Positions 1 to 9,522 of a stretch of DNA of 64,000 nucleotides are shown in pieces (the stretch's first letter is position 1; each line of letters opens with the position of its first letter). The notes under the pieces are model-generated. The model saw only the letters and a program-made list of their open reading frames with translations, ran no database searches and was not told the origin of the DNA. Origin of the DNA: an uncultured Duncaniella sp. (GTDB lineage Bacteria > Bacteroidota > Bacteroidia > Bacteroidales > Muribaculaceae); contig CAJTJG010000011.1 in assembly GCA_910576785.1 (NCBI GenBank), positions 1-64,000 of the forward strand, read 5' to 3'. Made by a program: the position numbers and the translations under genes.

Positions 1-120
1 GAAGAGCCTTATGGCTAAGAAAACCTTTACCATGTTGGGCCGGCGTCCGTATTCACCGGCAAACATAGCGTCTTTTTTCGTCCCTTTGTATCTTTCTGTC
101 AATTATGACAAAGATGGCGT
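1..120. other. Intergenic edge with hairpin and repeat word
   Basis: This is the gap downstream of the minus-strand amylase gene, cut by the window edge. An imperfect hairpin (about 32-43 against 56-66) is followed on the plus strand by a T run at 72-77. It could terminate a plus-strand gene ending to the left; the triplet TAA at 16-18 would be its stop, but this cannot be tested here. Positions 88-108 carry the word GTATCTTTCTGTC followed by AATTATGAC, which also lies at the right edge of the long hairpins near 25330 and 46480. A matching left arm is not visible inside the window. Confidence 0.4.
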
Positions 121-2625
121 TTACCTTACAGCCACTTTGCGGGCATGGCCGTCGGTGACGAATATGTACACGCCCGGAGTGAGATCGGCTGAGGTTGCGA
201 CTTCGATGCCCGACAGTGTGTAGATGCGTGTATTACCCTCAGATGTGGAGGGGGTGAGTGTGATATCCTCGATGCCGCTCTCCAGATCGGCTCCGTAGAT
301 GGCGAATGCTCCGGCCTCAAGGATGACGCCTCCGGCAGCCATGGTTGGATTGGTGTCATGGCTTGCTGCCAGAAGTTTGAAACGGCTATCACCGAGGTCG
401 GCAGTGGCACCTGTGGTGGCATGTGGCGGGAACGGGATGGTAGCCTGACCTTCAGTGGCAGGATTTACCAGAAGATATAGCTCGCTTTTGCCGTTGGCCA
501 GCGATATGTGACGAGTCTCCGGCGAATCGAGACTCACCTTGGTGGCAGCGTCTTTGCCGAATAGATACGTATATTCCGAACGGATGGCGAGGAGTGCGGC
601 ATATGTGTCATGCAGACCCTTGTGGGGTGCGGAATTGAGCAGATTCCAGTTGACCTTTTTGGGTGATGTATCGTTGCCGGAACCGTTTTTGGTGGTCTGC
701 GAGTTGCCCATCTCCTCAAACTGCCATATCATGTGTGCGCCGGGAGTCATGAGCATCTGGGCGGCCAGCGAGCCGCAGCGTTTCATTATGACATTTGTGT
801 TGCCGAGTATACCGGAGGCACCGTAGTGTGAGGCTTTGTAAGCCACACGCTCCTCGTCATGGCTCTCGGCATAGCTTACGGTGGAACCCCAGATGCGGTC
901 GTCAAGAGGAGCGTAGAACCTGTCGAGACGGCCGTTGTTGAGGTAGCCCATCACATATTCGGCAGACTGGTAGTTGATATTAGCCCAGTTGGTCTCACCG
1001 TCGGCAGCCATCTGGTTCTCTTCCTCGGCCCCGGCAAGATTCTCGTTGATGAAATAAGCGTTGGGATTGGTCTTCATCATATGCTCGCGCAGAGCTTTCA
1101 TGCGGGCCACTCGCGTGGCGTTGTAGCGGTTTGTTCCGGCATCGGTAGGAGTGCCGTAGGTGTTTGTGGCGGCATCGTAGGGGGTGCCGTAGCTGTCATT
1201 GTCGCCGAGGCCCTTCACGAGGTCGAAGCGGAAGCCGTCGGCCTTGTAGGCGGTCATCCAGTAGTCGAGTGCGTCATACCACTGCTGCTGCACCATGGCG
1301 CAGTCCTGATTCCAGTCGTTGAGCACACTGTATGCGTGGGGTGCTGACCCGTTGTAGAAAGGTGTGTTGCGCTGGGTATACATAGACCACCACGGGTGCA
1401 GCCCGTCCGACTGGTTGAGAACGATGTCAAGTATCACGGCCATACCTCTCTGGTGGGCGCCGTCGATGAGGGCACGGTAGTCATCGGGTGTGCCGTATGC
1501 CTTGTCGGGAGCCATATAGAAGTTGGGATTATAGCCCCATGAGTTGTTGCCGTTGAACTCCATGATGGGGAGTAGCTCGATGGCGTTGACGCCGAGAGAT
1601 TTGAGGTAGTCGAGTTTCTCGATGGCCCCGCGCACGGTGCCGTTGCCGAGGGCGCGACCCTCCGAGCCTGTGAAGTCGCGCAGCAGGAGCTCGTAGATGA
1701 GCAGGTCGCTCTGCTCCACACCCTTGAAGTCGGTCACTTTCCAGTCGTATGAGTCCATGCCGGAATTATACACAGCCATACAGATGTTGGCGGGAGCTCC
1801 GGCGGGGTAGGCGGGAATGTCGGGGTAGACATCCTTGGATATATATTTGTCATTCCATGGGTCGAGCACGAGGTGTGCATACGGATCGCCGGTCTGTGTG
1901 GCTCCGTCCACTACATAGTAATACAGGTGATCCTTCCCCTTCTCCAGTCCTTTTACGGTGGTCCAGAAGTAGCGGAAGCCGTTATAGTCCTGATAGTTCA
2001 TGACGTCGGCGGCGCCAGGAGTGTAGTTGTTCCACGAACCGGCTATCGCCACATTGCTCTTGTCGGGGGCTCCGAGACAGAAGGTCACACTGCCGTCGGT
2101 GTTTGTCACTGTGCCCATGCGCGGTATGCCGCCGGGATAGTCCACGGCTTTCGATTCGGGAGTGCCTTCCGGAAACACCTCCACCATGATGTCTCCGCCA
2201 GTAGAGGTCATGGCCGATATCGATCCGGTGGCATTGCGGAACACGAACATCATGGCTTCGATCTTTTCGGTGGGATCGCTGACGCCGTAGAATGAGCGTA
2301 TGGATGGTATCTCCAAAGTCCATGTGTCGGTACCGGCATACGTCATGCGGTATTTGGAGTCGTTGGTTCCCCACGTGGGGGCGTATTTCCAGTCGGAATT
2401 ATCCTTGCTGGATGATGTGATGAGTCCGGTGTGGGCATAGACCGGCTCGTTCTCTGGTGTGCCCATGAGAGCCCGGTTGCCGCCATCGGCGTGGAATGTC
2501 ACGGTCACTTTGTCATCGTTGGCGGTAAGGATGACCGGAGTTGTGCTGACAGCCTGTGCTGCTGCGGTAACGGACACTCCGAGCATAAACAGTCCGCACA
2601 TGGCGGCCTTGGAAAAAAACTTCAT
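121..2625 (-). CDS. Secreted GH13 alpha-amylase/pullulanase-like glycosidase with T9SS sorting domain
   Basis: This 834-residue extracellular or cell-surface enzyme probably hydrolyses alpha-glucans such as starch or glycogen. The start at 2625 puts a clear signal peptide (MKFFSKAAMCGLFMLG..., cleavage near AAAQA) at the N terminus; the frame stays open upstream but that part has no protein character. An N-terminal beta-rich region (about 25-165) precedes a CBM48-like E-set domain (about 175-290, AIAGSWNNY) and a GH13 barrel. The barrel has nucleophile Asp468 (DGFRFD), acid/base Glu528 (FINENLAG) and third acid Asp590 (ESHDEE). The last 50 residues (IYTLSGIEV...GVYIFVTDG...KVAV) match type A sorting domains of the type IX secretion system. 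No SusC/SusD genes are adjacent. Exact bond specificity is not readable. Confidence 0.88.
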   Translation of the reverse strand: MKFFSKAAMCGLFMLGVSVTAAAQAVSTTPVILTANDDKVTVTFHADGGNRALMGTPENEPVYAHTGLITSSSKDNSDWKYAPTWGTNDSKYRMTYAGTDTWTLEIPSIRSFYGVSDPTEKIEAMMFVFRNATGSISAMTSTGGDIMVEVFPEGTPESKAVDYPGGIPRMGTVTNTDGSVTFCLGAPDKSNVAIAGSWNNYTPGAADVMNYQDYNGFRYFWTTVKGLEKGKDHLYYYVVDGATQTGDPYAHLVLDPWNDKYISKDVYPDIPAYPAGAPANICMAVYNSGMDSYDWKVTDFKGVEQSDLLIYELLLRDFTGSEGRALGNGTVRGAIEKLDYLKSLGVNAIELLPIMEFNGNNSWGYNPNFYMAPDKAYGTPDDYRALIDGAHQRGMAVILDIVLNQSDGLHPWWSMYTQRNTPFYNGSAPHAYSVLNDWNQDCAMVQQQWYDALDYWMTAYKADGFRFDLVKGLGDNDSYGTPYDAATNTYGTPTDAGTNRYNATRVARMKALREHMMKTNPNAYFINENLAGAEEENQMAADGETNWANINYQSAEYVMGYLNNGRLDRFYAPLDDRIWGSTVSYAESHDEERVAYKASHYGASGILGNTNVIMKRCGSLAAQMLMTPGAHMIWQFEEMGNSQTTKNGSGNDTSPKKVNWNLLNSAPHKGLHDTYAALLAIRSEYTYLFGKDAATKVSLDSPETRHISLANGKSELYLLVNPATEGQATIPFPPHATTGATADLGDSRFKLLAASHDTNPTMAAGGVILEAGAFAIYGADLESGIEDITLTPSTSEGNTRIYTLSGIEVATSADLTPGVYIFVTDGHARKVAVR

Positions 2626-2671
2626 GTGTCTTGGATTTAAAATAAGTGGAAAGTATGATATTCTCGATGTC

Positions 2672-2726
2672 GGGAAGGAGAGAATAGGGAAGAAAAGGAA
2701 AGAAGAGTAGGGAGAGGGGGAGGGAG
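2672..2726 (-). promoter_or_regulatory. Polypyrimidine tract between TPR gene and amylase gene
   Basis: On the minus strand this 55-nt stretch is all C and T except for two A residues, and it contains no G. It begins 2 nt after the TPR stop codon and ends 46 nt before the amylase start. A C/U-rich, G-free RNA is the kind of segment that Rho factor loads on, so it may control read-through into the amylase gene; that role is inference. Confidence 0.35.
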
Positions 2727-2728
2727 TG

Positions 2729-4180
2729 TCAGAGACACGCGGGATCAAAATCGTCGGCCGGAAGCTCTCCGTGGGCCTCGAGTGCGCGGCGTATATTGTC
2801 AAGATAGTAGTAGTGACCGGTCTGCATGCAGTTGAATTCGAACGGTGAGGCCTCGTCACCCCTTGTCTTGATCAGCGGTATCACCACACGGCTATGGCTC
2901 AGGAAGTCGTTGACCTCCTTCAGAGCCTCCTCGCGCCGTCCGAGCCTCACGAGGCTCATTATGTAGGGGAGTGCCACGCAGGGGTAATGTATCTTCTTGC
3001 CGATGAACTTACCGAAAGCTTCGATGGCCTCCTCGTATCGTCCGGCCAGATAATATGCCTCCACGAGGTGGTTGACGGCCTCGAAGGTGACATTGTGCTC
3101 GGCCACGATCTTCATCAGCACTGCGGCTATCTCATAGTTTTTGAGCTTGAAGTGGCTGTAGGCCCAGTTGAGGTAGGAGAGCTCGTCCACGTCGCGCTCG
3201 GTGAAGAACTGACGGGCGTATCTCTCACCCTCGCTGATGTCAAGCGTCAGCAGGCAGTCCATCACTGTGCGTGTGGGTGGATGGTTGTCGAGATATCCGC
3301 GTATCACTTCCACAGCTCCTGCGTTGTCGCGCATATCGTTGAGAGCGAACGAGAGTATGCGTATGTCATCCTCGTTGGCGTCCGGACGTTTCACCAGCTC
3401 GCGCAGCGATGTGATCACTCCCGGCAGATCGCGGTCCAACCAGTATAGCGACTTGGCCTTGAGACTGATGGCCTCGATATTGTCGGGGGAGATAGCCAGG
3501 GCGTAGTCGGCTGCCGAGAGAGAGGCATCGAAGTTCTTGCGGGTATATTCTGTGGCGGAGAGCCGCAGCCAGAAGTCGAGGGTGAAAGGCTCCATCATGG
3601 TGAGTTCCTCGAAGAGTGCGGCAGCGGTGTCATAGTCGCCGGCATCCTCCGCGCGGTCGGCATATTCATAGATGAATGTCTGCGGATATGGGGTGCGTCT
3701 GACCACGGCCTCACGGTTGTCTCTCACCCAGTCGAGCATCTCGAGTTCGGCGCAGAAGTCCACAAGCTGTATCACGTCCTCATCGCCGAATTCCTCGGTG
3801 GCCCCGACTATCTCGTCAAGCCTGGCCCGGGTCTCGGGTGTGGCCGAGGCGCCCTCGGCGCGTAGCGAGAGGAGTTTGTTGAGCACACCCTCGTGGCTCA
3901 CACGCCTGTTCACCTGCGCGGAGGCTTCCATCTCGCCGAACGAGGAGTAGAACCAGGCCCTTCGCGTGGCCAGGCTCTCGCTGTCCGGATAGTGGCGCGC
4001 CCCATAGAGCAACACCTCCATCTTGACTATATAGTTGTCAAGATCCGACGCATAGTCAAAGATCTCGACAAGGTCGTTCTCATCGAAGAATGCTTCGCTG
4101 TTTCCGGCCTTTACGATCTCTGACTCAAACTCGTCAAAAAGGCTCTGGCGGGCATCGTCGTTTCCGGTGTTGTCGTCCAT
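2729..4180 (-). CDS. Tetratricopeptide-repeat protein
   Basis: This 483-residue protein has no signal peptide and is probably cytoplasmic. It starts with an acidic head (MDDNTGNDDARQSLFDEFES) and continues as helical repeats of TPR type: for example YDTAAALFEELTMMEPF, FDASLSAADYALAISPDN, YEIAAVLMKIVAEH and YEEAIEAFGKFIG. Such repeats form a scaffold for protein binding; no catalytic domain is visible. It lies 39 nt downstream of glnS on the same strand and may be the distal gene of that transcript. The partner protein cannot be named. Confidence 0.75.
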   Translation of the reverse strand: MDDNTGNDDARQSLFDEFESEIVKAGNSEAFFDENDLVEIFDYASDLDNYIVKMEVLLYGARHYPDSESLATRRAWFYSSFGEMEASAQVNRRVSHEGVLNKLLSLRAEGASATPETRARLDEIVGATEEFGDEDVIQLVDFCAELEMLDWVRDNREAVVRRTPYPQTFIYEYADRAEDAGDYDTAAALFEELTMMEPFTLDFWLRLSATEYTRKNFDASLSAADYALAISPDNIEAISLKAKSLYWLDRDLPGVITSLRELVKRPDANEDDIRILSFALNDMRDNAGAVEVIRGYLDNHPPTRTVMDCLLTLDISEGERYARQFFTERDVDELSYLNWAYSHFKLKNYEIAAVLMKIVAEHNVTFEAVNHLVEAYYLAGRYEEAIEAFGKFIGKKIHYPCVALPYIMSLVRLGRREEALKEVNDFLSHSRVVIPLIKTRGDEASPFEFNCMQTGHYYYLDNIRRALEAHGELPADDFDPACL

Positions 4181-4219
4181 GGGTTGCGGCTGTGATATTT
4201 GGTTATCGGGTTACAGGGC

Positions 4220-5932
4220 TTATTTGTTGATCTTTTCCCAAGAATCCTTGAGGGCTATGGTGCGGTTGAATACCGGAGCCTCGGGGGTGGAATCGGGATC
4301 GAGTGTGAAATAGCCTATGCGCTGGAACTGCAGAGGCACTCCCGGCTTGGCGATCTCCATGAGGTAAGGCTCCACCTTGATGCCTTCCACTACCTTGAGG
4401 GAGTCGGGATTGAGCATCTCGCGGAAGTCACGCTCAGTCTCTGCGGCAGGATTCTCCACGCAGAAGAGACGGTCGTAGATACGGGCCGTGGCGTTGACGG
4501 CAGTGTCGGCCGCCACCCAGTGGAGTGTGCCTTTGACCTTGCGTGATGCGCCGGGCAGCCCGCTGCGGGTGTCGGGATCGTAGGTGCAGCGAAGCTCTGT
4601 TATGTTGCCGTCGGCATCCTTGATCACCTCCTCGCATTTGATGATATATGCACCCTTGAGGCGTACCTCTCCGCCGGGGAAGAGACGGAAGAATTTCTTG
4701 GGAGGATTCTCCATGAAGTCATCGCGCTCGATGTAGATCTCGCGTGCGAAGGGCATCTTGTGGGTGCCGCTCTCGGGAAGTTCCGGATTGTTCTCCATCT
4801 CCACCATCTCGGTCTGTCCCTCGGGATAGTTGGTGATGACGAGTTTCACAGGGTTGATCACCGCCATGCCTCGGGTAGCCACCTTGTTGAGATCATCGCG
4901 CACGGCATGCTCAAGCAGCGATATGGAGTTGAGAGCCTCATACTTGGTGTAGCCTATCGTGTCGATGAAATTGCGTATGGAGCGGGGAGTGAAGCCGCGG
5001 CGGCGCAGACCGGAGATGGTCGGCATACGCGGATCGTCCCATCCGGCCACCAGACCCTCCTTGACAAGCTGCAGGAGCTTGCGCTTCGACATCACGGTAT
5101 AGGTGAGGTTCAGACGGTTGAACTCGATCTGGCGGGGGCAGTAGCTCTCGTCAGCGAGCTCCTTGACGAAGTACTCGTAGAGCGGACGGTGAACCACGAA
5201 CTCCAGTGTGCATATCGAGTGTGTCACCCCCTCGAAGTAGTCGCTCTGGCCATGGGCGAAGTCATACATCGGGTAGACCTTCCATGTGGTGCCTGTGCGA
5301 TGGTGAGGGGTCTTGATGATGCGGTACATGATAGGGTCGCGGAAGTGCATGTTGGGGTTGGCCATGTCGATCTTGGCACGGAGCACACGGGCTCCTTCCT
5401 CAAACTCTCCAGCATTCATCCTCATGAACAGATCCAGATTCTCCTCCACCGAGCGATTGCGGTAGGGGCTCTCTGTGCCGGGCTGTGTGGGGGTGCCCTT
5501 CTGGGCTGCTATCTCTTCCGATGTCTGGTCATCCACATAGGCTTTCCCCTCCTTGATCAGGCGCACGGCCAGATCGAAGAGCTGGGGGAAATAGTCGGAG
5601 GCATAGTACTCGCGGTCGCCCCAGTCAAAACCGAGCCATTTGATGTCCTCGCGTATGGAGTCCACATACTCCACGTCCTCCTTTACAGGATTGGTGTCGT
5701 CGAAGCGCAGGTTGCAAGTGCCGCCGAACTTCTCGGCGATACCGAAGTCCATGCATATGGCTTTGGCGTGGCCTATGTGCAGATAGCCGTTGGGCTCTGG
5801 CGGGAAGCGCGTGTTAAGACGGCCTCCGTTCTTGCCCTCGCGGAGATCCTTGAGCACTGATTCTTCTACAAAGTTGAGACCTTTGGTGCTTTCTGTTCCG
5901 GTCTCCGGGGTGATTGTATTGTTGTTCTCCAT
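4220..5932 (-). CDS. glnS: Glutamine--tRNA ligase
   Basis: This class I synthetase charges tRNA-Gln with glutamine in the cytoplasm. The 570-residue protein has the HIGH-type signature PPEPNGYLHIGHAKA near residue 45, the GlnRS/GluRS-like core (RFDDTNPVKEDVEYVDSI) and a KMSKS-type motif VMSKRKL near residue 280. A C-terminal beta-barrel anticodon-binding region follows, with FPGGEVRLKGAY inside it. Length agrees with bacterial GlnRS (about 550-570). It sits 26 nt behind alaS, so the two synthetases are probably cotranscribed. Confidence 0.97.
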   Translation of the reverse strand: MENNNTITPETGTESTKGLNFVEESVLKDLREGKNGGRLNTRFPPEPNGYLHIGHAKAICMDFGIAEKFGGTCNLRFDDTNPVKEDVEYVDSIREDIKWLGFDWGDREYYASDYFPQLFDLAVRLIKEGKAYVDDQTSEEIAAQKGTPTQPGTESPYRNRSVEENLDLFMRMNAGEFEEGARVLRAKIDMANPNMHFRDPIMYRIIKTPHHRTGTTWKVYPMYDFAHGQSDYFEGVTHSICTLEFVVHRPLYEYFVKELADESYCPRQIEFNRLNLTYTVMSKRKLLQLVKEGLVAGWDDPRMPTISGLRRRGFTPRSIRNFIDTIGYTKYEALNSISLLEHAVRDDLNKVATRGMAVINPVKLVITNYPEGQTEMVEMENNPELPESGTHKMPFAREIYIERDDFMENPPKKFFRLFPGGEVRLKGAYIIKCEEVIKDADGNITELRCTYDPDTRSGLPGASRKVKGTLHWVAADTAVNATARIYDRLFCVENPAAETERDFREMLNPDSLKVVEGIKVEPYLMEIAKPGVPLQFQRIGYFTLDPDSTPEAPVFNRTIALKDSWEKINK

Positions 5933-5958
5933 GATTGGGATCTTGGGAAAGCTGATGG

Positions 5959-8574
5959 TTAGAAGTTAGCGAGAAGAGTTGTATGGGCCAGTGATATGCC
6001 ATCCTTGTCCTTGCCGCCGGCCTGGGCGAATCCGGGCTGTCCGCCGCCGCCGCCCTTGATGGCTTTGGCTGCCTCACGGACCATGGTGGAGGCGTTGAGA
6101 CCGTTCTTTACAAGATCGTCGGTGAGGGCTACGGTGAGCAGCGGTTTGCCTGCCATATCGACAGTGGCTGCCACAAATGCCGTGTTCTCGGGCGAGAGCT
6201 GACGCACGAGGAAGGCCACGTTCTTGACCACATCAGGCATACGGACGCCTCCGAGTGTGACTACCTTGACGCCGTTTACCTCCTTGGCTTTTGCCACGAG
6301 CTCGCCGGCTATGGTGCGCACACGTTCCTTCATGTGCTCCTCGGCCTCCTTGCGCAACTCGGCGTTCTCCTCGATGGAGCGTCGCACGGCCTGAAGCACA
6401 TCGGGAGCGTTGTGGAGCATGTCGCCGATGGAGCGGAGTGTGTCAGTGATATGATCCACGGCATCCTCAGCCACTTCGGCGGTGATCGCTTCGATACGGC
6501 GTATGCCGGCGGCGATGCTGCTCTCCGAGATAATGCGTATTGAACCTATGCAACCGGTGTTGGGCACGTGGGTGCCACCGCAGAGCTCAACTGAGTCGCC
6601 GTAGCGGATCACACGCACCTCCTCGCCATACTTTTCGCCGAAGAGAGCCATGGCACCCATCTCGCGGGCCTGGGCTATGGGCATGCATCTGTGCTCGTCG
6701 AGAGCTATGGCCTTGCGTACATTGGCGTTGGCTATGTGCTCCACCTTGCGGAGCTCCTCGGGAGTCACTTTCTGGAAGTGGGAGAAGTCAAAGCGGAGCA
6801 GTTGCGGCGATACATACGAGCCTTTCTGCTCAACGTGTGTGCCGAGTACCTCGCGCAGAGCGGCGTGGAGCAGGTGGGTGGCTGTGTGGTTGCACTCTGT
6901 GGCCCTGCGGGCATCGGTGTTTATCTGAGCCTCGAAAGTGGCGGTGAGATCGGAGGGGAGTTTCTTGGTGAGGTGTACGGCCTGTCCGTTCTCGCGCTTG
7001 GTGTCGTAGATCTCTATCTTCTCATCGCCGTTCACGAGCCAGCCGCTGTCGCCTACCTGGCCGCCCATCTCTGCATAGAAGGGGGTTACGGAGAGTACTA
7101 TCTGATAGTACTCCTTGCCTTTCTGCTTCACGTTGCGGTAACGCAGTATGTTGGTGGGGCAGGAGGTCTCGTCGTAGCCTACGAACTCGGTCTCGCCATC
7201 GCGTATCACCACCCAGTCGGTGGCCTCGACGGCGGCGGCATTGCGTGCGCGTGTCTTCTGGGCCTCCATCTCCTTGTCAAACTCATTCTTGTCGAGAGTC
7301 ATGCCGTTCTCTTTGAGAATAAGTTCGGTGAGGTCGAGGGGGAAGCCGTAGGTGTCGTAGAGCACGAATGCGTCCTTGCCCGATATCTCGGTCTTACCCT
7401 CCTTGCGTGCGGCGGCTATAGCGGTCTCGAGGATGGATATACCCTTGTCGAGAGTGCGGAGGAATGCGTCCTCCTCCTCTTTGATCACCTTCATGATCAG
7501 CTCGCGCTGGGCGGCGATCTCGGGATAAGCCTCGCCCATGGAGTCGATGAGGGTATTGACAAGCTTGTACATGAACGCCTGCTTCTGATCGAGGAATGTA
7601 TAGGCGTAGCGCACGGCGCGACGCAGAATGCGGCGTATCACATATCCGGCCTTGGCATTGCCGGGCAGCTGTGAGTCGGCTATCGAGAAAGCGATGGTAC
7701 GTACATGGTCGGCTATGACGCGCATGGCTATGTCCACCTGTCGGTCCTCGCCATATTTTTTGCCCGAGAGAGTCGAGATGGTGGCGATGAGCGGTGTGAA
7801 TACGTCAGTGTCATAGTTGGACTTTTTGCCCTGAAGAGCCATGCACAGACGCTCGAAGCCCATGCCGGTGTCGATCACCTTGGCGGGGAGTGGCTCGAGC
7901 GACCCGTCGGCCTTGCGGTTGTACTGCATGAACACGAGGTTCCAGATCTCGATCACGAGTGGATTGTCGTGGTTGACGAGCGATGCACCGTCCACTTTGG
8001 CCCTTTCTTCATCGGAGCGCAGATCTATGTGTATCTCGGAGCAGGGGCCGCAGGGTCCTGTGTCACCCATCTCCCAGAAGTTGTCATGCTTGTTGCCATT
8101 TATGATATGCGAGGCCGGGAGATGTTTTTCCCAAATTCCGGCAGCCTCGTCGTCGCGGCTGAGGCCCTCCTCGGGCGAGCCCTCGAATACTGTGGCATAG
8201 AGCCTGTCAGGGTCAAGGCCGAGCACATCCACGAGATATTCCCATGCCCAGTCGATGGCTTCCTTCTTGAAGTAATCGCCGAAACTCCAGTTGCCGAGCA
8301 TCTCGAACATTGTGTGGTGGTAGGTGTCCATGCCCACTTCCTCGAGGTCGTTGTGCTTGCCCGATACACGGAGGCACTTCTGTGAATCGGCCACGCGCTG
8401 GTATTTCGCGGCTTTGTTGCCGAGGATTATGTCCTTGAACTGGTTCATGCCGGCGTTGGTGAACATCAAGGTGGGATCATCCTTGATAACCATCGGGGCA
8501 GAGGGGACGATGTGATGTCCCTTCGAACGGAAAAATTCTTTGAATGACTCGCGTATTTCCTTTGCTGTCAGCAT
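5959..8574 (-). CDS. alaS: Alanine--tRNA ligase
   Basis: This class II synthetase charges tRNA-Ala and edits mischarged Ser and Gly. The 871-residue protein begins with the typical alaRS N terminus (ITAKEIR-like LTAKEIRESFKEFFRSKGH) and the class II core (MFTNAGMNQFKD, GDTGPCGPCSEIH). The editing domain carries HTATHLLHAAL and ELCGGTHVPNTG zinc-binding histidine/cysteine motifs. The C terminus has the DHHA1-type glycine-rich tail (KGGGGGQPGFAQAGG). It lies 14 nt downstream of the MCE gene and 26 nt upstream of glnS. Confidence 0.98.
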   Translation of the reverse strand: MLTAKEIRESFKEFFRSKGHHIVPSAPMVIKDDPTLMFTNAGMNQFKDIILGNKAAKYQRVADSQKCLRVSGKHNDLEEVGMDTYHHTMFEMLGNWSFGDYFKKEAIDWAWEYLVDVLGLDPDRLYATVFEGSPEEGLSRDDEAAGIWEKHLPASHIINGNKHDNFWEMGDTGPCGPCSEIHIDLRSDEERAKVDGASLVNHDNPLVIEIWNLVFMQYNRKADGSLEPLPAKVIDTGMGFERLCMALQGKKSNYDTDVFTPLIATISTLSGKKYGEDRQVDIAMRVIADHVRTIAFSIADSQLPGNAKAGYVIRRILRRAVRYAYTFLDQKQAFMYKLVNTLIDSMGEAYPEIAAQRELIMKVIKEEEDAFLRTLDKGISILETAIAAARKEGKTEISGKDAFVLYDTYGFPLDLTELILKENGMTLDKNEFDKEMEAQKTRARNAAAVEATDWVVIRDGETEFVGYDETSCPTNILRYRNVKQKGKEYYQIVLSVTPFYAEMGGQVGDSGWLVNGDEKIEIYDTKRENGQAVHLTKKLPSDLTATFEAQINTDARRATECNHTATHLLHAALREVLGTHVEQKGSYVSPQLLRFDFSHFQKVTPEELRKVEHIANANVRKAIALDEHRCMPIAQAREMGAMALFGEKYGEEVRVIRYGDSVELCGGTHVPNTGCIGSIRIISESSIAAGIRRIEAITAEVAEDAVDHITDTLRSIGDMLHNAPDVLQAVRRSIEENAELRKEAEEHMKERVRTIAGELVAKAKEVNGVKVVTLGGVRMPDVVKNVAFLVRQLSPENTAFVAATVDMAGKPLLTVALTDDLVKNGLNASTMVREAAKAIKGGGGGQPGFAQAGGKDKDGISLAHTTLLANF

Positions 8575-8588
8575 ATTGATTGGTGTAG

Positions 8589-9500
8589 TTAAAATATCTT
8601 GATGGATGGTATGTAGCGCTTGGGCTGGCGCTTGAGGTCAATGAGGATACTGTCCACATGTGCCGCCGAGGAGTTGAGATTGTTGTAGAGACCGGGGTCG
8701 TTGAGCAGCAGGCCGAGCGATGACTCGGTGGAGTTGAGCTGCGCGGTGGCGCGGTCAAGATTGGCGGTGATGGCGGTTATATTGTTGACCATAGAGTCGA
8801 GAGGCATCTCCTTGAGGTCGTCGGAGAGTACGGCGAGAGCCTTTGACACCTGCTTGATGTTGGCCGAGATCTCTGATACGTTGGCCATTGTGGTGTTGGC
8901 GCTGTTGACCAGTGTCGGCACTCCGGCCATCGACTTGTTGAGCTGTGTGGTCGTGGCTTCCAGATTGGCCATGATGCGGTCGAGCCTCTCCACCGATGCG
9001 AGGAGCGCCGGCGATGAGGCCACGGCGTTGAGCGAACGCACCAGGGAGTCGATGCCCGGAAGAATATTGGCGATGCTCGGCATGAGTTCGGTGTTCACCT
9101 TGTCCATGAGTCCCGAGCCTTCCTGCCCCTCCAGGCGAGAGCCTACCTCGAGGAATTTGCTTGAAGTGCCCATGCGGAGGTCGATGGTGGATGTTCCGAG
9201 CATGTCGGTGACTATGACGGCCTTTGTGCCTTCGGGCACCTTCAGCTGCTTGTCGAGGCTGAGTTCCACCCTGACATGTCCTGGGTTCTCGTATTCGTAG
9301 GCGATCTCGCGCACGAGGCCCACCTTGTAGCCGTTGAGTGTGACGGGGGCCGACTGTGCCAGACCTGTCACATTTGTGTAGGAGGCATAGTAGTAATTGG
9401 CGGCTTTGAATATGTTGACGCCTTTCAGATAGTTTATGCCGAAAAACAATGCCACGAGGGCTATGATCACGGCTATGCCGATTTTTATTTCCTTCTTCAT
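8589..9500 (-). CDS. MlaD/MCE-family lipid transport protein
   Basis: This 303-residue inner-membrane-anchored periplasmic protein belongs to the MCE family, which carries phospholipids between membranes. One N-terminal transmembrane helix (IKIGIAVIIALVALFFGINYL, about 4-24) precedes an MCE domain at about 35-115, with the VTLNGYKVGLVREI and TSTIDLRMG strands. A long helical tail with heptad-like serine and threonine spacing follows. No ATPase or permease partner (MlaE/MlaF) is next to it. It lies between the amidase (22 nt) and alaS (14 nt) in an apparent operon. Confidence 0.87.
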   Translation of the reverse strand: MKKEIKIGIAVIIALVALFFGINYLKGVNIFKAANYYYASYTNVTGLAQSAPVTLNGYKVGLVREIAYEYENPGHVRVELSLDKQLKVPEGTKAVIVTDMLGTSTIDLRMGTSSKFLEVGSRLEGQEGSGLMDKVNTELMPSIANILPGIDSLVRSLNAVASSPALLASVERLDRIMANLEATTTQLNKSMAGVPTLVNSANTTMANVSEISANIKQVSKALAVLSDDLKEMPLDSMVNNITAITANLDRATAQLNSTESSLGLLLNDPGLYNNLNSSAAHVDSILIDLKRQPKRYIPSIKIF

Positions 9501-9522
9501 GAGGGGATAGTGTGATTGTTTT

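Noticed and set aside
4760..5860. 366-codon open frame on the plus strand inside glnS
   Set aside because: It is antisense to a complete synthetase gene; long shadows are expected in GC-rich coding DNA and it has no protein-like domain.
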